Shown: positions 1 to 7,721 of the stretch, in pieces
Layout: each line of letters starts with the position of its first letter
How positions within the stretch are numbered: the first letter of the stretch is position 1
DNA from: Paracoccaceae bacterium
Lineage (GTDB): Bacteria; Pseudomonadota; Alphaproteobacteria; Rhodobacterales; Rhodobacteraceae
NCBI GenBank assembly: GCA_014323785.1
Contig: JACONJ010000015.1
Span: 1-39,340 of the forward strand
DNA length: 39,340 nt
Direction of reading: 5' to 3'
The notes under the pieces: model-generated
The model's database searches: none
Told to the model about the DNA's origin: nothing
The model's input: the letters and a program-made list of their open reading frames with translations, nothing else
Position numbers and translations under genes: made by a program

Positions 1-913
1 CGCTGCCCGTACCCGTGGCCAGGTTCACGGTGACACCAGCGTCCGAATCGCGGTAATCCAGCCGGTCGCGGCCAGCCCCGCCATCCAGCGTGTCGGCCCC
101 GGCCGCACCGCGAAAGGTGTTGTTGCCATCATCGCCGGTCAGGTTGTCGGCATGCCCGGACCCGATGAGGTGCTCCATGTTCTTCAGCTTGTCGCCCGTG
201 GCGTGGCCACCGGAGGCACCGATGAAGCCATCGGAATCCTTCGTGGCCCCAAGGTTCACGGTCACACCTTCGTCAGACCCGGTGTAATCGGCCCAGTCGC
301 GGCCACCGCGGCCATCCAGCGTGTCGGCCCCGGCACCACCGCGGAACAGGTTGCCCCCGGCATCGCCAAGCAGCGAATCACCGCTGGCGAAACTGCCGCC
401 GATGACCTCCTCAATATTGCGCAGGATATCTGTTTGACCAGGGGTGCCATGGGCATCCGTGGCGGTGCCGGTGGCCAAGTCCACCGCGATCCCCGCAAAA
501 TGGATGTTGGAATAATCCACCCGGTCGCGGCCAGACCCGCCATCCAGCGTGTCCAGTGAACCATCCGACGGGTCGAATTCACCGTGGCCAAACACGTCAT
601 TCCCGCCACCGCCGTTGAGGAGATCCGGGCCGGCACCACCAATCAGCGTGTCGTCACCGGCCCCGCCGTTCAGCGTGTCGGGCGTAGTATTACCATTACC
701 ACCCCCGTTCAGCACGTCATTTCCGGCATCGCCGTTGAGGAGATCCGCGCCGATGTCGCCCATCAGCGTGTCGTCACCCGCGCCGCCGTTGAGCACATCA
801 TTGCCGCCCATGCCGTTGAGCGAGTCGTTGCCGCCAAGGCCGTTGAGCGTGTCATTCACTTCATCGGTGCCGGTCAGGGTGTCGGCGTTGGGGGTTCCGT
901 TGGTGAGAGCCAT
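1..913 (-). CDS. RTX-repeat calcium-binding protein, partial (C-terminus beyond left edge)
   Basis: The reverse strand is open from ATG at 913 to the window edge (about 304 codons). The protein starts MALTNGTPNADTLTG and goes straight into glycine/aspartate nonapeptides of the GGxGxDxLx type, the calcium-binding beta-roll of type I-secreted RTX proteins. Arrays alternate with a module of about 65 residues of the form DYxxSDxGVxVNL...GDxLxNxExLIGS, of which two full copies and the start of a third are visible. No signal peptide, enzyme domain or membrane segment is seen. AGAAGGAA about 8 nt upstream is a good ribosome site and supports this start. By family knowledge the secretion signal would be at the missing C-terminus. 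R copy 1 lies about 230 bp upstream, pointing away. RTX nature is certain; the biological role is unknown. Confidence 0.88.
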   Translation of the reverse strand, partial: MALTNGTPNADTLTGTDEVNDTLNGLGGNDSLNGMGGNDVLNGGAGDDTLMGDIGADLLNGDAGNDVLNGGGNGNTTPDTLNGGAGDDTLIGGAGPDLLNGGGGNDVFGHGEFDPSDGSLDTLDGGSGRDRVDYSNIHFAGIAVDLATGTATDAHGTPGQTDILRNIEEVIGGSFASGDSLLGDAGGNLFRGGAGADTLDGRGGRDWADYTGSDEGVTVNLGATKDSDGFIGASGGHATGDKLKNMEHLIGSGHADNLTGDDGNNTFRGAAGADTLDGGAGRDRLDYRDSDAGVTVNLATGTGS

Positions 914-1139
914 GGGTCAGGTTCCTTCTGGTTCAGGGGGTTTGTCGCGGTCGTGCGACGTTACAAGGGTTTCTGTGGTTTCTGTCGTGGTCGTGCGGGG
1001 AGCACCGCCCGCCGCGCTGGCCCGCAAAGACACGCGGCCCCGGCGCAAGGGCCAAAGCGCGGCTACCCGCCCCAGGATTGGGGCGAATCCCGTTCGCAGG
1101 GGCCGTGTGTGATAAGGCGGTAAGGGGCGCGTGCGGGGC

Positions 1140-1167
1140 TTGACAGGGCCACCCGTGCGGGTGTAAT
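1140..1167 (+). promoter_or_regulatory. Putative promoter of R element copy 1
   Basis: TTGACA at 1140-1145 and TGTAAT at 1162-1167, 16 nt apart. The same pair with similar spacing occurs in R copies 2 and 3. It points right, away from the RTX gene at 1-913. A conserved motif GCGAATCCCGTTCGCAG at 1083-1099 lies about 40 nt before the -35 box and has counterparts at the same place in the other two copies. Confidence 0.45.
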
Positions 1168-1170
1168 TAC

Positions 1171-1226
1171 GCGAAGCCGCGAAGCCGCGAAGCCGCGAAG
1201 CCGCGAAGCCGCGAAGCCGCGAAGGC
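1171..1226 (+). repeat. 8-bp tandem repeat GCGAAGCC, 6 copies plus a variant
   Basis: Six perfect GCGAAGCC units (1171-1218) are followed by GCGAAGGC (1219-1226). The equivalent place in R copy 2 has four perfect units and in R copy 3 one, each again followed by one GCGAAGGC. Each unit contains GCGAAGC, a heptamer known to fold as an unusually stable mini-hairpin in single-stranded DNA. The unit is not a multiple of three, so it is not a coding repeat. Confidence 0.9.
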
Positions 1227-1347
1227 CCAGCCTGCGCCCGAACGCCAGCCCCCCGACAGGGGGGATGCCGCACGCCGATTATGTCAGCACAAAACGCCAT
1301 AAACGAATCCTTACACCACCACACCGCGCGAATGCAAGGGGGTTTTT
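1174..1347 (+). ncRNA. R element copy 1: putative small RNA unit
   Basis: Predicted transcript from about 7 nt after the TGTAAT box to the T run at 1343-1347. In order it contains the GCGAAGCC repeats, a hairpin (six C at 1249-1254, loop GACA, six G at 1259-1264), the box CGATTATGTCAGCACAAAA from 1276, and a weak GC-containing stem followed by GGGGG and TTTTT. The whole is repeated at 19.5 kb and, inverted, at 37.4 kb. The RNA is inferred from the promoter-hairpin-terminator layout; an untranscribed intergenic repeat is the alternative. Confidence 0.4.
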
Positions 1348-1392
1348 CAAGTTTTCTCGCGGCAGGTGCATTTTCGGGCTCTTGGGGGGCGG

Positions 1393-1421
1393 TTGACACG
1401 GGCGGCAGGAGTGCCTAAATT
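1393..1421 (+). promoter_or_regulatory. Promoter of small coiled-coil gene, leaderless geometry
   Basis: TTGACA (1393-1398), 17-nt spacer, TAAATT (1416-1421), then 7 nt to ATG at 1429. The expected start point coincides with the A of the ATG. The promoter of the related gene at 19791-20168 has exactly the same distances. Confidence 0.55.
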
Positions 1422-1428
1422 CCTGTGC

Positions 1429-1693
1429 ATGCGTGATAATGCAGATTCCAGCCGCAAAATGGCGGTGCTTGAAGAAAGCATGGGTTCCATGCAGGCACAG
1501 TATGAAGGGGGCTCTTGACCGGCTGCGGGCCGACCTGGCCCAGCGGGATACGCGGCAGGGTGAGTATATCGCCCAGCGCGATGCCGAGCTGGCGCGGCGG
1601 GAGCTGCGCATGACCCTGACATTGCTGGGGGCCGTGCTGGGGTCCGTGGGGCTGGCCACGGCCATCCTTGGGTTCCTTATCCGCCTGTCCTGA
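1429..1693 (+). CDS. Small coiled-coil protein with C-terminal membrane anchor, apparently frameshifted
   Basis: From ATG 1429 the frame reads MRDNADSSRKMAVLEESMGS and stops at TGA 1516-1518. The next frame continues with a charged helix (LDRLRADLAQRD) and a hydrophobic tail (LTLLGAVLGSVGLATAIL) to the stop at 1691-1693. One extra G in the run at 1507-1511 explains the break; with four G the product would be 87 residues with a tail anchor at about 62-84. The N-terminal part matches the related protein at 19791-20168 (MAVLEESM versus LAVLEERM), which shows that both frames belong together. A GTG at 1433 opens the downstream frame directly, but gives an N-terminus unlike the relative. No family is recognised. 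It is either a pseudogene, a slippage-controlled gene, or a base error. Confidence 0.5.
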
Positions 1694-1977
1694 ATTCGCC
1701 TTTCCTGAAACCGGGGCCAGGGCTGCCCCCCCCTTGAAAGGTGCGCCCGCCGCGGCGGCGCATCCGCAAAAAGGCCGGGGGCGCATGGCGAAAGGCGACC
1801 GGTGCGTCCCTGCCCACATCCCCGCGCGGGCGCAGGCAGGATTTTTCGCGGCGGGCGTATTTCCCCAAACCGGGCCGCACCACGCCGGGTAGCCAGGGAT
1901 TGTGTAATTGCGTGACGCGCCTGATCCGCGGTTCCGGTCCAGCGGCCCTGTGCCGTGAACCGCGCACCCGCTGCGCC
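1694..1977. other. Intergenic spacer, nothing recognised
   Basis: Spacer of 284 bp between the converging small coiled-coil gene and the SDR gene. It is C/G-rich with short homopolymers. I see no credible ORF, RNA gene or strong hairpin-T terminator. Confidence 0.4.
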
Positions 1978-2787
1978 CTAATGCGCGGCGGTTGAAACCG
2001 CGTCCAGCAGTGTGCGCCCGCCATCGACCGTCAGTATCTCACCAGTGATGAAATCCGCCCCATCCGAGGACAGGAACTGTACCGCGCCCGCCACTTCCCG
2101 CGCCGCGCCGATGCGGCCCAGGGGCGTGCATTGCAGGATTTCCTTGCGCAGCCCATCGGTCACGGCCAGACTGTCGCGCAGGCTGGCCGACATAACCGAG
2201 CCGAACGCAACTGCATTCACGCGAATCCGGTGCGGGGCCAGGGCGATGGCAAGGCTGCGCGTCGCCTGATCCAGTGCCGCCGCGCTGATCGAATACCCCA
2301 GAAGATCCGGATGCGTGCGGCGTGACGTGATCGATGAGATGTTGATGATTGCCCCGATCGAGTCCTCCCCGCCCCCATCCTCTTCCGCCTGCAGGATCAT
2401 GCGGCGGGCCACTGTCTGACTCAGGCGAAGCGCGGCATGTATGTTCTGGTCCAGAAGCGTCCCGACCGAGGTGTCAGCGGGATCAAAAGGATTCGTCGTC
2501 AGCATCTGCCGACTGGCATTGATCAGAATGTCGACACGGTCAAACGCACTGATCGTGGCCGATAACAGGTTTGCCACCGTCAGCTTTTCGCGCAGATCGC
2601 CTGCAAAAAACCGCGTGTTCTTTCCCTGTTCCCCGAAAGTGCCGCATTCATCGGCCAGGCGGACCTCGTCCCGGTCGGCCATCATCACATTCGCGCCCTC
2701 ATCCAGAAAATGACGGGCCAGGGCCAGGCCAACACCGTTGGCAGCCCCGGTGATGATGGCGGTCTTGCCTTGGATCGAAAACGACAT
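1978..2787 (-). CDS. Short-chain dehydrogenase/reductase-like protein lacking the catalytic lysine
   Basis: Classical SDR fold of 269 residues, the usual length. The nucleotide-binding TGAANGVG is at about 13-20, and ISSITS carries the active-site serine region. The tail FITGEILTVDGG is typical. The expected YxxxK motif reads YSISA: Tyr165 is present but position 169 is Ala, read directly from the codons. In classical SDRs this Lys orients the cofactor ribose and lowers the Tyr pKa, so normal oxidoreductase activity is doubtful. ATG 2787 is preferred over ATG 2802 because AAAGG lies about 8 nt before it. The gene stands alone on the minus strand, in the same direction as clpS but about 300 bp from it. 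The substrate cannot be told. Confidence 0.88.
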   Translation of the reverse strand: MSFSIQGKTAIITGAANGVGLALARHFLDEGANVMMADRDEVRLADECGTFGEQGKNTRFFAGDLREKLTVANLLSATISAFDRVDILINASRQMLTTNPFDPADTSVGTLLDQNIHAALRLSQTVARRMILQAEEDGGGEDSIGAIINISSITSRRTHPDLLGYSISAAALDQATRSLAIALAPHRIRVNAVAFGSVMSASLRDSLAVTDGLRKEILQCTPLGRIGAAREVAGAVQFLSSDGADFITGEILTVDGGRTLLDAVSTAAH

Positions 2788-3085
2788 ACGTTTGCCTTTC
2801 ATCCTGGTGCCGGGCCCACTTGAACCTGGCCGTTTGACCGAAATTGTCGCCCTGCTTTCTTCTGTTCATCAGCCACCACGACCTTGCCGGGGCGCGTGGG
2901 GGCCGGTGCCTTTGCGATCAGGGTTTGGCCTTTGATTTTACGATCTGCACGGGGGCCTGCACGGGGGCCGCATCACAACGGCGCGTCCCTGCCCATATCC
3001 GCAGCAACCCCGCGTGCGGCCAATCCTTGGGGAGCGGGGTACACCCTGCTACCGCTTGCACATGGCCCAATCCGTCAGGCGGGGT

Positions 3086-3442
3086 TCAGTCCTCTTTCTC
3101 CATGGTACACTGCAGCGGGTGCTGATTGCGACGGGCGCAATCCATCACCTGGGCAACCTTTGTCTCGGCGACCTCGTGGGAAAAAACGCCCGCAACCGCC
3201 ACGCCCTTCTCGTGGACAGTCAGCATAATTTCAACTGCCTGCACGTGATTGATACCAAAAAATCGCTCCAGCACATGCACGACGAATTCCATCGGCGTAT
3301 AATCGTCATTGAGCAGCAGCACCTTATACAAGGGTGGCCGTCTGGTTCCGGGCCTTGTCTTGGTGATAACGCCTTCCTCCCCGTCGTCTTCGGGTTTGTG
3401 GGCCATCATCGTCCAGGGTCTGGTTTGCGGTCTGGTTTGCAT
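3086..3442 (-). CDS. clpS: ATP-dependent Clp protease adaptor ClpS
   Basis: The 118-residue protein carries the ClpS core [20 protein letters not shown] at about 39-58. [10 protein letters not shown] forms the N-degron pocket. The later H-x-x-G-x-A-x-x-G segment ([12 protein letters not shown]) and the acidic/charged C-terminus are typical. ClpS binds the N-domain of ClpA and delivers N-end-rule substrates to ClpAP in the cytoplasm. The frame is open further upstream, but ATG 3442 has a G-rich ribosome site (GGGGG) about 6 nt before it and gives the normal family length. It is divergent from the HAD hydrolase gene across an 88-bp spacer that contains the palindrome AGTATATACT (3481-3490), a possible shared -10 region. 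Confidence 0.95.
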   Translation of the reverse strand: MQTRPQTRPWTMMAHKPEDDGEEGVITKTRPGTRRPPLYKVLLLNDDYTPMEFVVHVLERFFGINHVQAVEIMLTVHEKGVAVAGVFSHEVAETKVAQVMDCARRNQHPLQCTMEKED

Positions 3443-3530
3443 CCGATCCCCCGCGGGGCTACTGTTACAGGCTAAGTGCCAGTATATACTACCCTGGAAC
3501 ACCCCGGAAAAGAAGCTGCCGTTTGGGTCC

Positions 3531-4238
3531 ATGTCACAAAGGATACAAACAATCGGTTTCGATGCCGATGACACGCTTTGGCAGAACGAAACCTTTTACC
3601 GGCTGACGCAGGACCGCTTTGCCGAACTGCTGGCGAATTATACTGATCGCGACCACCTGCACGAACGCCTGTTAGCGGCTGAACGGCGGAACCTGGGACA
3701 TTACGGGTTCGGGATCAAAGGCTTCATGCTGTCGATGATTGAAACCGCCATCGAGGTGACCGAACACCAGGTTCCCGCCAGCGTGATTGCCGAGATTCTG
3801 GCGGCGGGGCAGGATATGCTGGCCCATCCGGTGAATCTGCTGCCCCAGGCACGGGATGCGGTGCGCCGCCTGGCAGAGACGCACACGCTGCTTCTGATCA
3901 CAAAGGGCGATCTTCTGGATCAGGAACGCAAGCTGGCCCAATCGGGCCTGGGCGATTTTTTTGACGCGGTCGAGATCGTCTCAAACAAAACAGAAGCGAC
4001 CTATCGGGCAGCCTTCGGGTGCTTTGGTGGCGGGCCGGACCACGCGATGATGATCGGCAACTCATTGAAGTCAGATGTCATTCCGGCGCTCAAGGCCGGG
4101 GCCTGGGGCATTTATGTACCCCATGGCCTGACATGGGAGCTCGAGCACGCAGCACCGCCCGAGGGCCATCCGCGCTATCGGGAACGGGCCGACCTGGGGG
4201 AGGTTGTGGCCCTGGTGCACGAGATTGATACCGCCTGA
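3531..4238 (+). CDS. HAD-superfamily hydrolase
   Basis: Protein of 235 residues with the HAD motifs in order. Motif I is FDADDTLW (Asp11 nucleophile, Asp13 acid/base). Motif II is the LLLITKGD strand with Thr. Motif III is a Lys in the segment after it. Motif IV is GNSLKSDV, with the acidic metal ligand. An alpha-helical cap lies between motifs I and II. HAD phosphatases hydrolyse small phosphate esters through an aspartyl-phosphate intermediate with Mg2+; the substrate cannot be told from sequence. The open frame extends upstream into clpS antisense, but ATG 3531 directly before the motif I strand is the expected start. Confidence 0.9.
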   Translation: MSQRIQTIGFDADDTLWQNETFYRLTQDRFAELLANYTDRDHLHERLLAAERRNLGHYGFGIKGFMLSMIETAIEVTEHQVPASVIAEILAAGQDMLAHPVNLLPQARDAVRRLAETHTLLLITKGDLLDQERKLAQSGLGDFFDAVEIVSNKTEATYRAAFGCFGGGPDHAMMIGNSLKSDVIPALKAGAWGIYVPHGLTWELEHAAPPEGHPRYRERADLGEVVALVHEIDTA

Positions 4239-4667
4239 GGCCGCGCGGGCAGGGCCACAGGATGCTGTAACAATTCGGGGCCCATATACCCGACTACTCA
4301 GGTTCCACGTTGTCCCGGCGCGGTTCAAATTCCTGATCCGGCACCGCCCGGCCCCCGGCAGTCTTGTCATTTTGCGTGCATCTGCGGACTTGAAGCCGGT
4401 GCACATCAGGCTTGCGGACCGTGGCCTTATCGGGGAGTATTTGAAGCGATTTCCGGCAGGCTCATCCCGGTGCAATTTGAGGCGTTCCAGGGGCGGTTTG
4501 TATGCCGTGCGCCCGTCCTGGAGCCCGTATAATGGTATCAACCCAGGGTAGCCAGGTAGATTATCCCGACGATTCGGGCGGGTTCAACGCGGGATTATGG
4601 ACTTGCAGCTGGCGGCCCCGCACAGTTGGATAGGGGGCAATCGCGCCCCGGCACTGGTGTTCAAGCG
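4239..4667. other. 430-bp spacer without recognised gene
   Basis: Lies between the HAD gene and the CDP-alcohol phosphatidyltransferase gene. ORFs across it on both strands have no recognisable protein features. A T-arm-like string near 4320 does not belong to a foldable tRNA. I see no strong terminator. It could hold an unrecognised RNA or decayed coding sequence. Confidence 0.35.
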
Positions 4668-5279
4668 ATGTTCGATGCCGCCCTTCTGCCCCTTCAGCGC
4701 CGCGCGCTGCACCCGTCCGCCCGGTGGCTGACAGGGCGTGGTGTGCGGGCCGACCAGATTACGCTTGCAGGCTTTGCCATCGGGCTGCTGGCGGTTCCGG
4801 CCCTGGCCGCAGAGTGGTTTACCCTTGCCCTTGTCCTGATCCTGGCCAACCGGGTGGCGGACGGGCTGGATGGCACGGTGGCCCGCATGACGCGCCCGAC
4901 CGACCGCGGCGCGTTTTTGGATATTGCCCTTGACTTCGTTTTTTACGCCTTTGTGCCGCTTGGCTTTGCCCTGGCGGACCCGGGGGCGAACGCGCTGCCC
5001 GCTGCCGTGCTGATTGCCAGTTTTGTGATGACAGGCACATCATTCCTGGCGTTTTCCGTGATTGCCGCCAAACGCGGTATGACGGCAGAGGATTATCCCG
5101 TCAAAGGCATTTACTATCTGGGTGGCCTGACCGAAGGATTTGAGACGATTGTGATCTTCGTGGCCTTCTGCCTGTTTCCGTTGGCCTTTCCGGTTCTGGC
5201 CTATGGTTTCGCTGTCGCCTGTGTGATCACCGGCGTTATGCGCTACATCAGTGGCTGGACCCTGTTCCGGGATGGCTGA
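4668..5279 (+). CDS. CDP-alcohol phosphatidyltransferase family membrane protein
   Basis: Integral membrane protein of 203 residues with several hydrophobic helices. It carries the CDP-alcohol phosphotransferase signature: D65-x2-D68-G69-x2-A72-R73 ... G81-x3-D85-x3-D89. These aspartates bind the divalent metal and the CDP-alcohol. Only seven residues separate R73 and G81, one fewer than in the textbook motif (eight). The family transfers a phosphatidyl group from a CDP-linked donor to an alcohol at the inner membrane; the acceptor here is not evident. ATG 4668 was chosen because the only earlier start in frame is TTG 4626 and adds residues outside the fold. Confidence 0.88.
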   Translation: MFDAALLPLQRRALHPSARWLTGRGVRADQITLAGFAIGLLAVPALAAEWFTLALVLILANRVADGLDGTVARMTRPTDRGAFLDIALDFVFYAFVPLGFALADPGANALPAAVLIASFVMTGTSFLAFSVIAAKRGMTAEDYPVKGIYYLGGLTEGFETIVIFVAFCLFPLAFPVLAYGFAVACVITGVMRYISGWTLFRDG

Positions 5280-5288
5280 AGGGCGCGT

Positions 5289-6278
5289 TTAGCGCACCCT
5301 TAGAACGATCTTGCCGATATGTGCGCCGCGTTCCATCAGGGCATGGGCAGCGGTGGCCTCTTCCAGGGCAAAACTTTGATCCATCACTGGCCTGATTCGT
5401 CCCGCCTCGAGCACGGGCCAGACACGGGTGGCCAGGGCAGCGGCAATATCGGCCTTGGCGGCAACACTTTGCGGACGCAGGGTAGATCCGGTGATCGTCA
5501 GCCGCCGGGTCATCACCTGGGCCAGATTCAGCTCGGTCTTTGATCCCTGCAGAAAGGCAATCTGCACCAGCCGCCCGTCATCGGCCAGTGCTTTCACATT
5601 ACGCGGCAGGTAAGGCCCGCCGACCATGTCGAGGATCAGGTTCGCCCCGCCCTGGGCCCTTAGAACCGCAACGAAATCCTGATCACGGTAATTGATCGCC
5701 TGCTCGGCCCCAAGGGTGACGCAGGCGGCGCATTTCCTGGCCGAACCGGCGGTTGCAAAGACCCGCGCCCCGAAATGCCGGGCCAGCTGGATCGCCGTTG
5801 TTCCAATCCCGCCGGAGCCGCCATGGACCAGAAACCGCTCCCCCCCCGTCAGGCCGCCGCGCACAAAGACATTGCTCCAGACTGTAAAGAACGCCTCACA
5901 CAGGGCCGCGGCCTGATCCACGGGCATGCCCCGGGGCACCGAAAGCGCGTGATCCTGATGCGTGACAGCATATTCCGCATAACCGCCGCCTGGCAAAAGT
6001 GCCGTGACGGCATCCCCGACCGCCCATTTCATGACGCCCGGCCCCACCGCGGCGACTGTGCCCGCGGCCTCTAACCCCGGCAGGTCCGAAGCCCCCGGGG
6101 GCGGGGCATAACGGCCGGCCCGCTGCAGGGTGTCCGGCCGGTTGACCCCGGCATAGTCAATCGCGATCAGGATCTGCCCGGCCCCTGGCTGTGGCACCGG
6201 GCGTTCGGCAATCCGCAGCACCTCTGGCCCGCCGGGGCGGGTGATCTCAACCGCGCGCATCGTCGGGGGCAGGCGCAT
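5289..6278 (-). CDS. NAD(P)H quinone oxidoreductase, zinc-independent MDR family
   Basis: Protein of 329 residues with the alcohol-dehydrogenase-like N-terminal fold and a Rossmann domain starting HGGSGGIGTTAIQLA at about 152-166, typical of QOR/PIG3-like reductases. The catalytic zinc ligands of true alcohol dehydrogenases are absent, as expected for this branch. The likely reaction is NADPH-dependent reduction of quinones or enones in the cytoplasm. AAAGGAT about 10 nt before ATG 6278 supports the start. It ends close to the end of the converging phosphatidyltransferase gene and lies 15 bp after the COQ9 gene on the same strand, so the two are probably one transcript, which suits a quinone theme. 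Confidence 0.92.
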   Translation of the reverse strand: MRLPPTMRAVEITRPGGPEVLRIAERPVPQPGAGQILIAIDYAGVNRPDTLQRAGRYAPPPGASDLPGLEAAGTVAAVGPGVMKWAVGDAVTALLPGGGYAEYAVTHQDHALSVPRGMPVDQAAALCEAFFTVWSNVFVRGGLTGGERFLVHGGSGGIGTTAIQLARHFGARVFATAGSARKCAACVTLGAEQAINYRDQDFVAVLRAQGGANLILDMVGGPYLPRNVKALADDGRLVQIAFLQGSKTELNLAQVMTRRLTITGSTLRPQSVAAKADIAAALATRVWPVLEAGRIRPVMDQSFALEEATAAHALMERGAHIGKIVLRVR

Positions 6279-6293
6279 GCCGACTTGATCCTT

Positions 6294-6992
6294 TCACCGC
6301 TCAGGCGTGTTCTGGCCCGTCCAACGGCCGGGCAAATCCATCCGTGACATCCTGGAGGGGGCCTTTACCCGATTCAACAGCCAGTCGGGACCGGCCAGAA
6401 ACGGCCTGAGCAACCGGTTTTCGCGAACTTGCCTTTTCAGGTTCTCGAACTGTACCACATTTTCGGTCCGCCGGTCCAGAAACGCCAGGGTTGCGGCATG
6501 GCCCTGGGACTGGTCGCCCAGCCAGTAAAGCACGGTTGCGCTGTAGACACCGGACAATGTGCCGCGCTTGGTGTACCAATTTATATCATCGGACGGGTCA
6601 CCAAGCGCATTCCAGATCGCATCCGATGTCTCCCAGATGGCGCGGACACCATCGGCAGCATACATCGGAAGGGCGAAAAGGGTAATGCCACGGCGCACGG
6701 CCTCTTTGCGGGCCTCGACAACCTCCAGCCGGGTGCGCACGGCACAGGCGATCCGGTCACGAATACGCATGGCCCCAAGGTCGGCCCGGCGCAATTCCTG
6801 CACCATCGCCCTGTCGCCGCGCCGGTGAAAGGCCAGGGCCATATCCACAGCCCCCCGGGGGAACAGTGCCCGGGCCATCGCCTCGTCGGTCCCGGTCTGC
6901 CGGGTTGCAGCCATGAACACGGCCTCGGACCAGCCGTCGAATACCACCTGTTCCAGTGCCGCATCAATCAATCTGTCGGCCAGTTCGGACAT
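6294..6992 (-). CDS. COQ9 family ubiquinone biosynthesis protein
   Basis: Protein of 232 residues. A TetR-like helical N-terminal region leads into the COQ9 signature DINWYTKRGTLSGVYSATVL with YWLGDQS following. COQ9 is a lipid-binding accessory protein that presents ubiquinone precursors to the COQ7 hydroxylase at the membrane, known from mitochondria and alphaproteobacteria. Two adjacent ATG codons (6995, 6992) follow AGGAGAGG; the second has the better spacing. The gene is divergent from rpsU and lies just upstream of the quinone oxidoreductase gene. Family assignment is firm; the bacterial role is inferred from the eukaryotic protein. Confidence 0.9.
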   Translation of the reverse strand: MSELADRLIDAALEQVVFDGWSEAVFMAATRQTGTDEAMARALFPRGAVDMALAFHRRGDRAMVQELRRADLGAMRIRDRIACAVRTRLEVVEARKEAVRRGITLFALPMYAADGVRAIWETSDAIWNALGDPSDDINWYTKRGTLSGVYSATVLYWLGDQSQGHAATLAFLDRRTENVVQFENLKRQVRENRLLRPFLAGPDWLLNRVKAPSRMSRMDLPGRWTGQNTPER

Positions 6993-7110
6993 CATCCTCT
7001 CCTTATACGATTGCGCCGCCCGGGCCGGCTGGACACGCCCGGGGGCTTATGTTACATCACCCCTTCCTGCGAATTCTTGCAACTCAAACTTAGGAAGGCG
7101 GTGACACCAT

Positions 7111-7317
7111 ATGCAGGTTAGTGTTCGCGACAACAATGTTGATCAGGCGTTGCGCTCTCTGAAGAAAAAACTTCAGCGCGAAGGCGTTTTTCGGGAAATG
7201 AAGCTAAGGCAGCATCACGAAAAACCGTCCGAGAAAAAGGCACGCCAAAAAGCCGAGGCCATCCGCCGGGCCCGCAAGCTGGCGCGCAAAAAAGCGCAAC
7301 GCGAAGGTCTGCTGTAA
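7111..7317 (+). CDS. rpsU: 30S ribosomal protein S21
   Basis: Very basic 68-residue protein beginning [20 protein letters not shown], with [19 protein letters not shown] and an Arg/Lys-rich C-terminal helix: the complete S21 pattern and length. S21 sits on the 30S platform near the 3' end of 16S rRNA and helps initiation. AGGAAGG at about 7092-7098 precedes ATG 7111. The gene is transcribed alone, divergent from the COQ9 gene, and a GC-rich hairpin with a T-rich tail follows at 7373-7400. Confidence 0.97.
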   Translation: MQVSVRDNNVDQALRSLKKKLQREGVFREMKLRQHHEKPSEKKARQKAEAIRRARKLARKKAQREGLL

Positions 7318-7372
7318 TCAGTTGAGCCCACTGTTCAACTGGCGAACCGGCGGTTTTCCACCCTGTGACTCA

Positions 7373-7400
7373 CCCCCCGCGCCCCGGCCCGGGGGGCTTT
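7373..7400 (+). terminator. Candidate Rho-independent terminator of rpsU
   Basis: CCCCCCG (7373-7379) pairs with CGGGGGG (7390-7396) around a 10-nt loop and is followed by CTTTGTTCTTGTT. It lies 56 nt after the rpsU stop codon. Confidence 0.5.
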
Positions 7401-7580
7401 GTTCTTGTTGTAGCGGACCGAAAATATCTCCAGAATTGGACCGATAAACTCCAGATCGCCGCGGGGGCAGGGCAGACCTGCTGACGCCCCCCCCAAGGCA
7501 GGCACCAAGGGGGGGCGAAGGCCGGCCGTTCACCCGTCCGCCCCGCGCTCCACGGGCCTGGCGGCGCACATCGTGCGGGC

Positions 7581-7721
7581 TTATCGGGCGAAGATGGCCA
7601 GAACAATCACGATCACGATGCAGGCCACGGCGATATTGACCGACCAGCGCATAAAGCCCCTGAAGGTCTGTTCCTGCTCGGTGATGTCCATGTCACCATG
7701 TTTGTGCTTTTGCTCGGCCAT
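7581..7721 (-). CDS. aa3-type cytochrome c oxidase subunit IV
   Basis: A 46-residue protein: MAEQKHKHGDMDITEQEQTF, then GFMRW and one hydrophobic helix (SVNIAVACIVIVIVLAIFAR) ending at TAA 7581-7583. The short polar, His-rich N-terminus, the MDI-x-E-Q-E-x-TF pattern and the single transmembrane segment are those of the small alphaproteobacterial subunit IV of aa3 oxidase. In Paracoccus/Rhodobacter enzymes this subunit packs against the core and is dispensable for activity. AGAGGGG about 6 nt before ATG 7721 is a good ribosome site. It stands alone, away from other cox genes. Confidence 0.88.
   Translation of the reverse strand: MAEQKHKHGDMDITEQEQTFRGFMRWSVNIAVACIVIVIVLAIFAR

Noticed and set aside
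1171-1226. CRISPR-like repeat array
   Set aside because: Units are directly adjacent 8-mers with no spacers.
2918-3061. 47-codon minus-strand ORF with GTG start after clpS
   Set aside because: It is the in-frame continuation behind the clpS stop, has no ribosome site and no recognisable features.
4310-4345. GGTTCAAATTCC string resembling a tRNA T arm
   Set aside because: No acceptor, D or anticodon stems can be folded around it.
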